Shown here in pieces: positions 17,501 through 25,880 of a DNA stretch of 64,000 bases. Source of the stretch: Gammaproteobacteria bacterium (GTDB lineage: Bacteria; Pseudomonadota; Gammaproteobacteria; Pseudomonadales; Cellvibrionaceae); contig JAGKWO010000023.1 in NCBI GenBank assembly GCA_021151835.1, positions 46,352 through 110,351 of the forward strand, written 5' to 3'. The stretch's first letter is position 1. Each line of letters starts with the position of its first letter. The position numbers and the translations under genes were made by a program. The notes under the pieces are model-generated. The model had not been told where the DNA came from. It saw nothing but the letters and a program-made list of their open reading frames with translations, and searched no databases.

Positions 17501-20215
17501 CCACCACCAGCGCCAGCCAATTTCGTACACATTAATTTCGACATTGCGATTGGCTTCGGCTTTGCCATCAGCACCCAGGGTTTGGAATAACACCGGATGA
17601 TCCTCGTCGCGGCCGATGGAATCCATATAACCGCTGCCTTTGGCGATATTAATACCGACCCAATGATCAAACGGCAATAATTCGTAAGGGCGCAAAATAG
17701 TGCTGAAGTTACCGCTCTCTTCAAATACGCGCGTGGTGAATGATGCTGTAAGTTTCCCCGGTGGCGGCGATGACAAGCTGACATCCACATTAAATTCGGC
17801 GTGGCCTTTTTCATCGACATTGCCATCAAATACTTTTTGGGTACTGCCGGCAAAGGTGCGCACCGGGTCATCAAAATTAAATTGTTCAAAACCGGTAAAC
17901 ACCGATTTACGCGTAAAGAGTTTTAATTCGGAATCGGTTTTTAAATTCTTGGCCGTTGCACCTTGCAACCACTGTGCAAACAACGAAACTTTAGTGGGCA
18001 TATTGCCAATACGCAGCGGCGTTTCTTCCGGCGTTAAATCCACCTTCAAACGGTTGGGCACAACCATTTCAATTTTTAATAATTGGTCGAAATAGCGGTT
18101 GCCCACATGCACCACCGCGCGGTAATTTCCGGTTGGCGCAGTTTCTTCGGTTTTTAAGGTGAAGGTATAAAAATCATTCACCGGTTGCGTGCTGGTTTGG
18201 CTGGTTACTTTTTTGCCGCTGGGATCAAACAAATCCAGCGTGACCGGGTGATTCGCCGGCAGCTGTTGGGATTTATCCTCCAGGATAAACGTGAGGAAAA
18301 TATCGTCGCCCGGACGCCACACATCGCGCTCGCCATACAGGAAACCTTTCCGTCCCCCTTTGATATGCTCGCCACTGACATCAAATTGATTGGTTGGCAA
18401 TGCTTCGTTGTTGCGCACGCGTAAATAACCAATCTGGTTACCGCTTTTTGCTTCCAGGTAAAACGGTACGCCGTCGGTGGTTAACTGCAACATACCGTAG
18501 CTGTCGGTTTTGCCATTGCCAATCGGTTGGCGTTGATAGTTGTACGCAGTAATCTCGGTACCGCTGAGGGGCTTGGCGGAATTTAATTCCGTGCTGATCA
18601 CATGCAATTGATTACCGTCGGCGCGTTTGGCCGTTAAACCGATATTGGAAACAATAAAATTGCGCGCAGAAGAAATCTCATCGCCGTAATAATAAAACGT
18701 ATCGTCGCAAGGGTTATTGCGTTCGCTGTAATTATAATAACCTTGCGATTGATAATATTGCTGGTACCAGGCCGGTTCCTGTTCGCGTTCGTAATAGCCG
18801 TCACCTTCAGAATCCTCCGGCATTTTACTGACGGGTTCGGTGGGGCGCGGTTGATCACAGGTATACACAGAATTGCTGCGATCAATGCGCAATTCCAAAC
18901 GAATCAACCCATCCGGGTGTTGCGCCATTAATTCGGTGAGGTCCAGGTTAAAACGTTTTACACCGGCGCGCGGAATTTCCGGCAAGCGATAGGTTTTTCG
19001 CCACAAATAGCGGCCGGTATCGGTTGCAGGGTAAGCGGCGGTTAATTGATAGTCCTGCAAATATTGGCCGACGTTATTAGCAAAAACCTTGAACGCAACA
19101 ACTTGCACAGAATCTACGCCTGCGGCTTCAAACGGCACGGAGATCTGGCTCGCCGGTGGCAAAATGGATGTCTTGCCAACAAAACGCACTAAAGGTTTTA
19201 CCAATTCCAATACCACTTGCTGCTGGTAATCGTTAGCGAGGGTTTTGCGCTTGCCGCTGGCAACGGCCGCATTAACCACCAAGTCCAATTCACCGGTAGT
19301 CGTTTGTTCCAGCGTGTGGCGAATAACACTGCCATCCACTACGGCTTTAACTGCTTTGCCACCCAGGGTAATTAAACCGGCGAGGTTCTGGTTTTCATCC
19401 AGCTCATCGGAAAATTGAATTTCAATTGCCGCATTGGGTTCGCGAATAACTTGTACGCCGGTTACCTGGAATGTTTTTAATGCGGGAATTTCCAGGTCGC
19501 GCGCGCCTTTATCCGCGGAGCCGAGCGCCGCGCCATCCCACTCCAGATGAATATTCCCGGTGGTGTCAGTGCGTTTAATGCCGGTCAATAAAAAATTGTG
19601 CGTTTTTTTATCGGTCTCCTGGGTCCAGACCGCATCTGTTGCGGCACTATTAACTTGCAACTTGAGAATTTTTTTCACTGCATCCAGTTCAGCTGTGTCA
19701 GCCGTAGTGACGCTGCCACTTAATTGCATTTGTTCTTCGTTGCCTGTCATGGTGCTCAGGCTGTTCACTTTCAAATCAAAATCCTGTTTGATGGTATGGA
19801 CTTCAAATTCAAAATCATCCAGCGATTGGTCAATCGCCTGCAATCCCTTTGGGCTTAAACGCACACGAATTGCGGCATCGCCTGGCAAACGTTCAGCGGG
19901 CTGGATACGCAAATCAGTGGTGGAGGTAAAGGTGAGATTGACGGGGATTTTATTATCCAGCACAACCAGTTTGGGATTGAACGCGGTATTCACTTGCTCT
20001 TCCGTTACCACCGGGTGCGTGAAACGGATATACATGGGCGCCTCTGCTGCAACCCAACGCTTGGGGTAATCCGCAATATGCGCTTCCCAATCCGGCGCTA
20101 TCTGCTCAGTCTTGTCCGTCGATGAAGTTTTTTGTTCTTCAGGCGATTTGCCGCAACCGCCGAGCAATATTCCCAGCAGCGCCAGAACACACCATGAATA
20201 CCAATGAGCACGCAT
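14567..20215 (-). CDS. Alpha-2-macroglobulin family lipoprotein (YfhM-like), large form
   Basis: An 1882-residue lipoprotein (lipobox LLGGC, Cys21) of the bacterial alpha-2-macroglobulin family. The thioester motif is intact at C1415-I-E-Q1418 (HGCIEQT). Before it are macroglobulin (MG) domains including the MG2-like region (YGERDVWRPGDDIFLTF) and the bait-like central part; after it is the alpha/alpha thioester barrel (FSYWPGDGYVNEWASSYAG). The family is thought to trap invading proteases in the periplasm by covalent capture. E. coli YfhM is about 1650 residues, so this one is longer. In many proteobacteria the gene is followed by pbpC (PBP1C), which repairs peptidoglycan; pbpC is not here. 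The protein is likely anchored to the inner or outer membrane. Confidence 0.95.
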   Translation of the reverse strand: MRAHWYSWCVLALLGILLGGCGKSPEEQKTSSTDKTEQIAPDWEAHIADYPKRWVAAEAPMYIRFTHPVVTEEQVNTAFNPKLVVLDNKIPVNLTFTSTTDLRIQPAERLPGDAAIRVRLSPKGLQAIDQSLDDFEFEVHTIKQDFDLKVNSLSTMTGNEEQMQLSGSVTTADTAELDAVKKILKLQVNSAATDAVWTQETDKKTHNFLLTGIKRTDTTGNIHLEWDGAALGSADKGARDLEIPALKTFQVTGVQVIREPNAAIEIQFSDELDENQNLAGLITLGGKAVKAVVDGSVIRHTLEQTTTGELDLVVNAAVASGKRKTLANDYQQQVVLELVKPLVRFVGKTSILPPASQISVPFEAAGVDSVQVVAFKVFANNVGQYLQDYQLTAAYPATDTGRYLWRKTYRLPEIPRAGVKRFNLDLTELMAQHPDGLIRLELRIDRSNSVYTCDQPRPTEPVSKMPEDSEGDGYYEREQEPAWYQQYYQSQGYYNYSERNNPCDDTFYYYGDEISSARNFIVSNIGLTAKRADGNQLHVISTELNSAKPLSGTEITAYNYQRQPIGNGKTDSYGMLQLTTDGVPFYLEAKSGNQIGYLRVRNNEALPTNQFDVSGEHIKGGRKGFLYGERDVWRPGDDIFLTFILEDKSQQLPANHPVTLDLFDPSGKKVTSQTSTQPVNDFYTFTLKTEETAPTGNYRAVVHVGNRYFDQLLKIEMVVPNRLKVDLTPEETPLRIGNMPTKVSLFAQWLQGATAKNLKTDSELKLFTRKSVFTGFEQFNFDDPVRTFAGSTQKVFDGNVDEKGHAEFNVDVSLSSPPPGKLTASFTTRVFEESGNFSTILRPYELLPFDHWVGINIAKGSGYMDSIGRDEDHPVLFQTLGADGKAEANRNVEINVYEIGWRWWWDEEQENLAEYFNNSVRTPVHTETLVSDANGRINWKLEKGKYDWGRHIIRVCDIDSGDAGHCAGEVVYLGWSYDSSAQSDSATQLMLSTDKEKYAVGDVAKVRLPKAREGRILLSLENGTRVLESRWLDLQPGQTEIEIPITQAMAPNVYANVMLLLPHQERVAEAPMRLYGIVPLLVENPQTRLQPTLDVAEKVRPETEFTIKVGEQNKRAMTYTVAMVDEGLLGLTNFHVPDAHSYFYKREALGVRTWDLFDQVVGAYGASLERVLAVGGSDAALDAERKRRERRFPPVVQFLGAFELKAGEVREHKIKLPPYMGSVRIMLVAGDTAHNAKKEDAVTAYGNAEKTVTVTQPVTLFATLPRVLGPGESVNLPVNVFVSETTIKTVEISVEANEIFTVEKGSAQLQFSEPGDAIASLKLKVNDRIGKGRVKVTARSGDEVATQEIYIDSRAANPPTTVWESKLLQPGETWQSPLNVNGMVGTNVASLEVSTLPPLNLDERLEYLIGYPHGCIEQTTSAVFPQLRLAKLVNLTDTQKAEIDNNIAAGIKRLASFQHASGGFSYWPGDGYVNEWASSYAGHFLLEAKRAGYSVPKNLIDNWVKYQSSAARNPQINGNYYDEMVLAYRLYTLALADKAELPAMNRLRETFKAKVSAEQTDYRVPARWLLAMSYQHVGLKEAAQDVLGPLSNTVPAYKDAGYTYGSDLRDRGLLLATLVSVNANKELTWQVAEQVANNLSSGDWYSTQSISWALLAMSEFAAINTSANGIKFAVQQQGEKHWVTQGSNNTIFKMAINDPQVSVRNDHDAPIRVLVSNRGIPANLQEEPSSNGLDMTVDFFTLDNKPLSVEQLPQGQDFVAEVTVRGEFDKLLTGNIENIALTAVVPSGWQIRNERLEGAQMPKGIDYMDIRDDRVLAYYSLWRDYYWNYRYQERNQTSVTLRIILNASYAGKFYLPGWHTSAMYNEKIQAKTKGYWVEVVAK

Positions 20216-20272
20216 ATTGTTTCCCTGTTTGATTGTGATTGGGTGAAATATTTTTAAAAGGTTAGTTAATTT

Positions 20273-21106
20273 TTATTTTTTCGAGATATTTTTCTGCCCG
20301 GTATGCGCGAGCTGGTTTGCATTTTTTGCTGTCACGACTTTTTTGCCTGTTTTCGACTCAATATCTTTACGTGCATTACCGGCTACCTCACCACCTTGTT
20401 GGGCAATTTGTTTACTTGCATCAAAATTGTGAGGGTCAAGCTCTTTGGAAATTTCAGTGGTGGTTGCCTCTGCCAGCATATTCAACACTAATTCCAAATT
20501 ACTCATATTATCGCGCAGGTTTTCTTTTTTAAGATTTTTAAATTGCTTATATTCTTTTGTAGTCAGCCCGCTCCATGCACGCGTAATCTCATCAGTCAGG
20601 ATCGCGAATTCTTTTCCACGCTCTATACCCCGACTCTCCCATTCATCAGTTAATTCCTTGCGTACCTCAATACTTTTAAGTCGCTGGTTAATCCACTCTT
20701 TGGAATAGCCCTTGGCCAGATAGCTCTCCAGGGCACGGTCGATTGTCAGTTCAGGATCTTCGTTTTCCTCCAGCCGCTCATAGCCAACCTGCGCTAACCA
20801 GAGTTTGAAGGGTTCAGCATTAGGGGAGGGAATGGATTGGATAAGGCGTAGCAGGGTCTCCGTATCGGCAACATCTGTAAGGTAGGATTTGCCATCAGAA
20901 GAAGGCAATTTCAGTTGGCTACATTTTGTAGCCAACTGACTACCTTCTGTTTTTAAGCGGGTTTTGAGCACACTCCAGTATTTACGAGGGTTAACACTAC
21001 CGGTAAGTGCGGCCACTACATCAATCACACTGAAATACCACTGCTCCTGCTCTTGATCCCAGTGGCTACGAATTTGTTGATTCTCAAATAGTTTGACTTT
21101 GCTCAT
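20273..21106 (-). CDS. Bro-N domain phage antirepressor-like protein
   Basis: From the ATG at 21106 (ggaagg ribosome site) the product is 277 residues. The N-terminal ~110 residues match the Bro-N/antirepressor domain: a strand with QIRSHWDQEQEQWYFSVIDVVAAL, then PRKYWSVLKTRL, then TDVADTETLLRLIQSIPSP. The C-terminal part is charged helices (AKGYSKEWINQRLKSIEVRKEL) ending in a Lys-rich tail. Such proteins act as antirepressors in phages, but single copies are common on bacterial chromosomes with unknown roles. No other phage gene is near. It lies 57 bp upstream of the alpha-2-macroglobulin gene on the same strand; co-transcription is possible. Confidence 0.85.
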   Translation of the reverse strand: MSKVKLFENQQIRSHWDQEQEQWYFSVIDVVAALTGSVNPRKYWSVLKTRLKTEGSQLATKCSQLKLPSSDGKSYLTDVADTETLLRLIQSIPSPNAEPFKLWLAQVGYERLEENEDPELTIDRALESYLAKGYSKEWINQRLKSIEVRKELTDEWESRGIERGKEFAILTDEITRAWSGLTTKEYKQFKNLKKENLRDNMSNLELVLNMLAEATTTEISKELDPHNFDASKQIAQQGGEVAGNARKDIESKTGKKVVTAKNANQLAHTGQKNISKK

Positions 21107-21139
21107 AGTATTTACCTTCCTGGTTTTATGGTGGCGATA

Positions 21140-21173
21140 AAAAAGCCATCTCACGTAAATGAGATAGCTTTTT
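21140..21173 (-). terminator. Rho-independent terminator after the decarboxylase pseudogene
   Basis: A 14-bp stem (21140-21153 with 21160-21173) has one wobble pair and a 6-nt loop, with a T run on the minus strand. It lies just after the decarboxylase stop and before the antirepressor start. Confidence 0.8.
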
Positions 21174-21205
21174 AATTTATAACATCCTGTTCATGAACGG
21201 CAGCT

Positions 21206-23319
21206 TTATTGTTTTACGCAGTCTACGTAATAATCTTTTTTGCCATCCACTTCGCGTTTTACCAGACCGTGAACGTCAGTTTCGAAGCCGGGGAACTTCT
21301 CATTGAAATCGCGCGCGAATTTCAAATAGTCCACGATGGTTTTGTTAAAGCGCTCGCCCGGAATCAACAACGGAATGCCCGGTGGATACGGCGTTAACAA
21401 AATGGAAGTGATGCGGCCTTCGAGCTGGTTGATTGGCACGCGTTCGATTTCGCGGTGCGCCATTTTGGCAAACGCATCGGAGGGTTTCATCGCCGGTTGC
21501 ATATCGGAGAGATACATTTCCGTCGTCAGGCGCGCAACATCGTAGGCTTTGTAGAAGTCATGGATTTGCTGGCAAAGATCGCGCAGGCCCATGCGCTCGT
21601 AGCGCGGGTTCGCTTGCGCAAACTCCGGCATGATCCGCCACATCGGCTGGTTCTTGTCGTAGTCATCTTTAAATTGTTGCAGCGCCTGAATTGCCCATTG
21701 ACCGACAAACCGGGGTTAACGATGGTGGCTTTGATCGGATCGAGCATGTTGAAATTCGGTGCGAGTTTACCGAAGCCGTGCCAGTTGTCATCGCTACGCA
21801 ACACCCAGTCTTCGCGGTCACCGACACCGTCTTCTGCAAATTCATCCGGACCCCATACCTGGAACCACCAATCCTGACCCCATTCTTCGTCCACTTTTTT
21901 CATGGCGCGCCGGAAATCCAGTGCTTCGAGAATGGATTCTTCTACCAGTGCGTGACCACCGGGCGCTTCCATCATGGCCGCAGCAATGTCGCACGACGCG
22001 ATAATGGAGTATTGCGGTGAGGTAGAGGTGTGCATCAGGTAGGCTTCATTGAATGCATCCTGATCCAGTTTTACTTTTTCCGATTCACGCACCAGCACTT
22101 GCGATGCTTGCGATAAACCGGCGAGCAATTTGTGCGTGGATTGCGTAGAGAAAATCATCGACTCTTTGGCGCGCGGGCGATCTTTGCCAATCGCGTGCAT
22201 GTCTTTGTAGAACTCATGGAAGGTAGCGTGGGGCAACCAGGCTTCATCGAAATGCAGGGTATCGATTTTGCCATCGAGCATATTTTTCAACGTCTCTACG
22301 TTGTAAAGCACACCGTCGTAAGTCGATTGGGTAATGGTAAGGATGCGCGGTTTTTTATTGGCCGCTTCACGCGCGAATGGATTCGCTTCGATTTTGCGCG
22401 CGATGCTTTCCGGTGTGAACTCTTCCAGCGGGATCGGGCCGATAATACCGAGATTGTTGCGCGTCGGCATCAGGAATACCGGAATCGCGCCGCACATAAT
22501 AATCGAGTGCAGGATCGACTTATGGCAGTTGCGGTCCACGACCACAATATCGCCCGGCGCTACCGTGGAATGCCATACCATTTTGTTGGAAGTGGAAGTT
22601 CCGTTGGTAACGAAGTAGCAATGGTCCGCGTTAAAAATACGTGCCGCGTTGCGCTCGGAGGCAGCGATTGGACCGGTGTGATCAAGCAACTGCCCCAACT
22701 CTTCCACGGCATTACAGACGTCGGCACGCAACATGCGCTCACCGAAGAACTGGTGGAACATCTGGCCAATAGGCGATTTCAAAAAGGCTACGCCGCCGGA
22801 GTGGCCGGGGCAGTGCCAGGAATAGGAGCCATCTTGCGCGTAATGCACCAAGGCGCGGAAGAAGGGTGGCGCCAGGCCATCCAGGTAGGATTTGGCTTCG
22901 CGGATAATATGGCGCGCCACGAATTCAGGCGTATCTTCAAACATATGAATGAAGCCGTGCAGCTCGCGCAAAATATCGTTGGGAATATGGCGCGAGGTGC
23001 GCGTTTCACCGTAGAGGTAAATCGGGATGTCGGCGTTTTTGTAGCGGATCTCTTCCACAAAAGCACGCAGGGCTTTAAGGGCGTGGTCGGTCTCTTCTTG
23101 CGAGCCGGTTCCAAACTCTTCGTCATCAATCGACAAAATAAAGGCGGACGCGCGCGATTGTTGTTGCGCGAACTGCGACAAATCACCGTAGCTGGTGACG
23201 CCGAGCACCTCCCAATTTTCCTGCTCGATAGCATCGGCCAAAGCGCGGATGCCGGAACCCGAGGTGTTCTCGGAACGGAAATCTTCATCGATGATGACAA
23301 TGGGAAAACGAAATTTCAT
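21206..23319 (-). pseudogene. Arg/Lys/Orn decarboxylase (PLP fold III), internal deletion with frameshift
   Basis: The N-terminal frame (from the ATG at 23319) carries the response-regulator-like wing domain (MKFRFPIVIIDEDFRSEN) and the PLP domain with the cofactor lysine K397 (STHKLLAGL). It runs in frame to NPGLSVNGQF near 21688 and then turns into nonsense ending at 21526. The family sequence resumes in another frame at once, with ALQQFKDDYDKNQPMWRIM, and continues to the true C-terminus at 21206 (PPGIPLLIPGERFN). Intact relatives have about 45-50 residues between these blocks (the GIPA...EKTGLYSF...GITKG segment; family knowledge), so roughly 145 bp are missing and the junction is out of frame. 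Either a true pseudogene or an assembly fault. The intact enzyme would make agmatine, cadaverine or putrescine. Confidence 0.88.
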
Positions 23320-23438
23320 GGGGTCTCCATTAAAAAGTTGGCTGGAGTTAACACTTGCCGACGTGACCGCCTCTGGGTGGTGTGAATCGCCTGGCTGGCG
23401 TACCTGAAGGGTAGACCAAGATAACCAAACGCTGTTTC

Positions 23439-23468
23439 AAAAAAAAATGCTCCCGGATTACCGGGAGC
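23439..23468 (-). terminator. Rho-independent terminator of the PEP-CTERM gene
   Basis: An 8-bp GC-rich stem (gctcccgg with ccgggagc, 4-nt loop) is followed on the minus strand by an A and nine T. It lies between the PEP-CTERM gene and the decarboxylase start. Confidence 0.88.
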
Positions 23469-23580
23469 GCGATTGTAATCTAGTTGATGGCGTTCAAACA
23501 TGTTTTCTTAAACTTGTTTACATTCAAAGCCCCGAATTTTGCTGCCGCTGTTTGTTGCCTGTACAACCCGGCACCAGGGC

Positions 23581-24261
23581 TCAATATTTCCGGCGCCGCC
23601 GCCAGGCAATCAGGCCCGGCAATCCGACCAACAACAGCGGTAAAGCCTGGGGTTCCGGCACGGAGATTTCCCTGATCGTCCAGCTACCCGCATCATTGGT
23701 ACCCAGATAATCGAATTGATACAACTGGAACTGGATATAACGCCCGCCATGCCAGGTAAATGGATGGAAGCGATTGCTGAAGAGATCGCAATTGCAGCCA
23801 GTGCCGTTCTGGGAAGTGATATCAACCCGATAGTTCGCCAACCGGTACTCGATCATATCCGTCTGCGGCGTAATCAGTTCGGTAATGGTGAGCATCAAAT
23901 TCCAGCCAGTGATATCACCGTCCCGGTTCAGGCTTACCCGCCCGTACGAAGCAGGACTCAACCGCAGCGGGAAATACAGCGGACCAAATTCAGAGTTAAA
24001 GGTGATGCTGAAGTCGTCCATGAAAAAATGCGTTATTGGTTTGAGCGATAAATCCTGCTCTGCCACATTGAAAGACACGTTAAATGAAATAGGCTCCAGC
24101 CAGAAATCATCAACGTTCACCGGATCGCCCGCGATGAATACCGCAGTCGCGGGCAACTCCGGGCTGGTGTAGGTAAATTGCAAATACGCCGATGCGGGAA
24201 CAGCAAGAGCAACGGACATGAAAGCCAAACAACGCACAGCCCAACGATGGATAGTATGCAT
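23581..24261 (-). CDS. PEP-CTERM sorting-domain exported protein
   Basis: The start at 24261 has a strong cagga ribosome site and opens a signal peptide (CLAFMSVALAVPASA); upstream in-frame codons to 24369 are not used. The 226-residue product has a beta-rich body of unknown function with a CNC motif, and ends in VPEPQALPLLLVGLPGLIAWRRRRKY: a VPEP motif, a hydrophobic helix and an Arg-rich tail. This is the PEP-CTERM signal recognised by exosortase, which cuts and releases the protein for the surface or extracellular matrix. No exosortase gene lies in the window. Confidence 0.88.
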   Translation of the reverse strand: MHTIHRWAVRCLAFMSVALAVPASAYLQFTYTSPELPATAVFIAGDPVNVDDFWLEPISFNVSFNVAEQDLSLKPITHFFMDDFSITFNSEFGPLYFPLRLSPASYGRVSLNRDGDITGWNLMLTITELITPQTDMIEYRLANYRVDITSQNGTGCNCDLFSNRFHPFTWHGGRYIQFQLYQFDYLGTNDAGSWTIREISVPEPQALPLLLVGLPGLIAWRRRRKY

Positions 24262-24454
24262 AGCCGACTCCTGGGGCGCATGACCCCGGTAAGTGAATTG
24301 CCCGAGGCAAACCCCGGTTTGGATGGGAAGTTCCGGGCAATCACCACACCCCGAAACTCGTGTATTCAATCACTCCGGAGGGGCGCCGATTGTGCGCTAT
24401 AGCACGCCGCTCGGCGTTGTGAAGCGCCAACCTGCTTTTGGCACCGGATACGAC

Positions 24455-24982
24455 CTATAAACCCGCGCTACTCGCCGCACTGCTGTGGGCATCCGCCGAC
24501 GAATGGGCTGCCGGACTGGGCGGAGGATGTACAGGATTGCGCATGGCGTCCTCCGCAATCAATTGCAATGCGGCGGGCATCAGGCGATTGATTTGTGCCT
24601 TTTCATCGGGCGAAGGAGTTTTGTAGCCGCGCGGCCAGATGCCATTCAGGTAATGCCAACCGTAACCCCAGCGGTAAGTGGACGGCCAATAAGGCCCACC
24701 GCCCATTCGCACACTGTTGTAAGTGTGGGTAGCTATCATGGGTTGCTGCGCTTTGCGGATGCACTGCTTCATGGCGTCATCAGCCTGCTTGCGCTGTTCT
24801 TCGGTACCACCAACCCAATACGCCAGATCATGGGCCACACAACAATGACGCCAGAGATTGGGGTTACCGGGCGGGCCATCAATCCACAGCGAGCAGCCAT
24901 CGGTAGCAAAAGGCTGGAGCGTATCGGCCATCACCGGTGGCGCGATCAACAATAGACAAATCAATGCATGGGCAATACGCAT
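24455..24982 (-). CDS. Secreted phospholipase A2-like protein (CCxxHD motif)
   Basis: The start at 24982 is fixed by a ggag ribosome site and a signal peptide (MRIAHALICLLLIAPPVMA). The 175-residue product has DGCSLWIDGPPGNPNLWRHC and then CCVAHDLAYWVGG. The CCxxHD box is the active-site helix of secreted phospholipase A2 enzymes, with the His-Asp pair. An upstream DGCS loop resembles the calcium loop region, though the classic YGCYCG loop is not seen. Residues after about 100 are Trp/Tyr-rich and the last 25 are Ser/Ala/His-rich. It may hydrolyse lipids or be an inactive relative. It is divergent from ubiE. Function is inferred from the motif only. Confidence 0.7.
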   Translation of the reverse strand: MRIAHALICLLLIAPPVMADTLQPFATDGCSLWIDGPPGNPNLWRHCCVAHDLAYWVGGTEEQRKQADDAMKQCIRKAQQPMIATHTYNSVRMGGGPYWPSTYRWGYGWHYLNGIWPRGYKTPSPDEKAQINRLMPAALQLIAEDAMRNPVHPPPSPAAHSSADAHSSAASSAGL

Positions 24983-24983
24983 A

Positions 24984-25009
24984 ATTTGCTCCTTTGATTT
25001 GCTCCTTTG
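24984..25009 (-). repeat. Tandem-duplicated ribosome binding site
   Basis: Two perfect adjacent copies of a 13-bp unit (minus strand caaaggagcaaat) lie just before the start codon at 24982. Each contains AAAGGAG. The copy next to the gene has ideal spacing (7 bp) to the ATG; the second is 13 bp further up. Confidence 0.85.
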
Positions 25010-25119
25010 ACTACCTACAGCGCAGGGGCGGGATTTTTGGGGTGTGAGAAACGAAAGGGCATTGTACAATGCGCCCCACAACAAATCCGCCCTCTTTAGC
25101 CCAGCCCTGGATTGCCGCT

Positions 25120-25869
25120 ATGAACGAGAAAAAAACCACCCACTTCGGTTTTCAGCAAGTTCCCGTCGAAGAAAAAGCCGGGCGCGTTGCCGAGGTGTTC
25201 CATTCGGTCGCCGCCAAATACGATGTGATGAATGACCTGATGTCCGGCGGCATCCATCGCTTGTGGAAACGCTTCACGATTGAAGCCTCGGGCGTGCGCG
25301 CCGGCCACAAGGTCCTGGATATCGCCGGCGGCACAGGGGATTTGAGTTACCAATTCGCCAAACGCGTAGGCGCAGCCGGCCAGGTGATTCTCGCAGACAT
25401 TAATGCCTCAATGCTCGGCGTTGGCCGCGACCGCTTGATTGACCGCGGCATTGCCGGCAACATCGGCTTCGCGCAGTGCGATGCGCAATTCCTGCCGTTC
25501 CCGGATAACACCTTCGATTGCATCACCATCGCCTTCGGCCTGCGTAACGTTACCGATAAAGATCTCGCCCTGCGCTCCATGCAGCGCGTGTTGAAGCCCG
25601 GCGGTCGTTTACTGGTACTGGAATTCTCCAAACCGCAAAACGAATTGCTCAGCAAGGTGTACGACACCTACTCATTTAAAGTCCTGCCGTTTATGGGCAA
25701 GCTGGTGACCAACGACGCGGAAAGTTATCGCTACCTGGCGGAATCCATCCGCATGCACCCGGACCAGCAAACCTTAAAAGAGATGATGGATGATGCCGGC
25801 TTTGTGCGCACCGAATTCCACAACATGACTGGCGGCATTGTTGCGCTGCACAAAGGCATCAAGCCTTAA
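25120..25869 (+). CDS. ubiE: Demethylmenaquinone/ubiquinone methyltransferase UbiE
   Basis: A 249-residue SAM-dependent methyltransferase. SAM motif I is VLDIAGGTGDLSYQFAK, with ADINASML as the acidic strand and IAFGLRNVTDK as the UbiE signature. The typical C-terminus MTGGIVALHKGIKP is present. It methylates C5 of the benzoquinol ring in ubiquinone synthesis and demethylmenaquinol in menaquinone synthesis. The ATG at 25120 is preferred over an upstream in-frame ATG because it matches the family N-terminus (THFGFQQVP). First gene of ubiE-ubiJ-ubiB. Confidence 0.97.
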   Translation: MNEKKTTHFGFQQVPVEEKAGRVAEVFHSVAAKYDVMNDLMSGGIHRLWKRFTIEASGVRAGHKVLDIAGGTGDLSYQFAKRVGAAGQVILADINASMLGVGRDRLIDRGIAGNIGFAQCDAQFLPFPDNTFDCITIAFGLRNVTDKDLALRSMQRVLKPGGRLLVLEFSKPQNELLSKVYDTYSFKVLPFMGKLVTNDAESYRYLAESIRMHPDQQTLKEMMDDAGFVRTEFHNMTGGIVALHKGIKP

Positions 25870-25880
25870 CCATTAATCGT

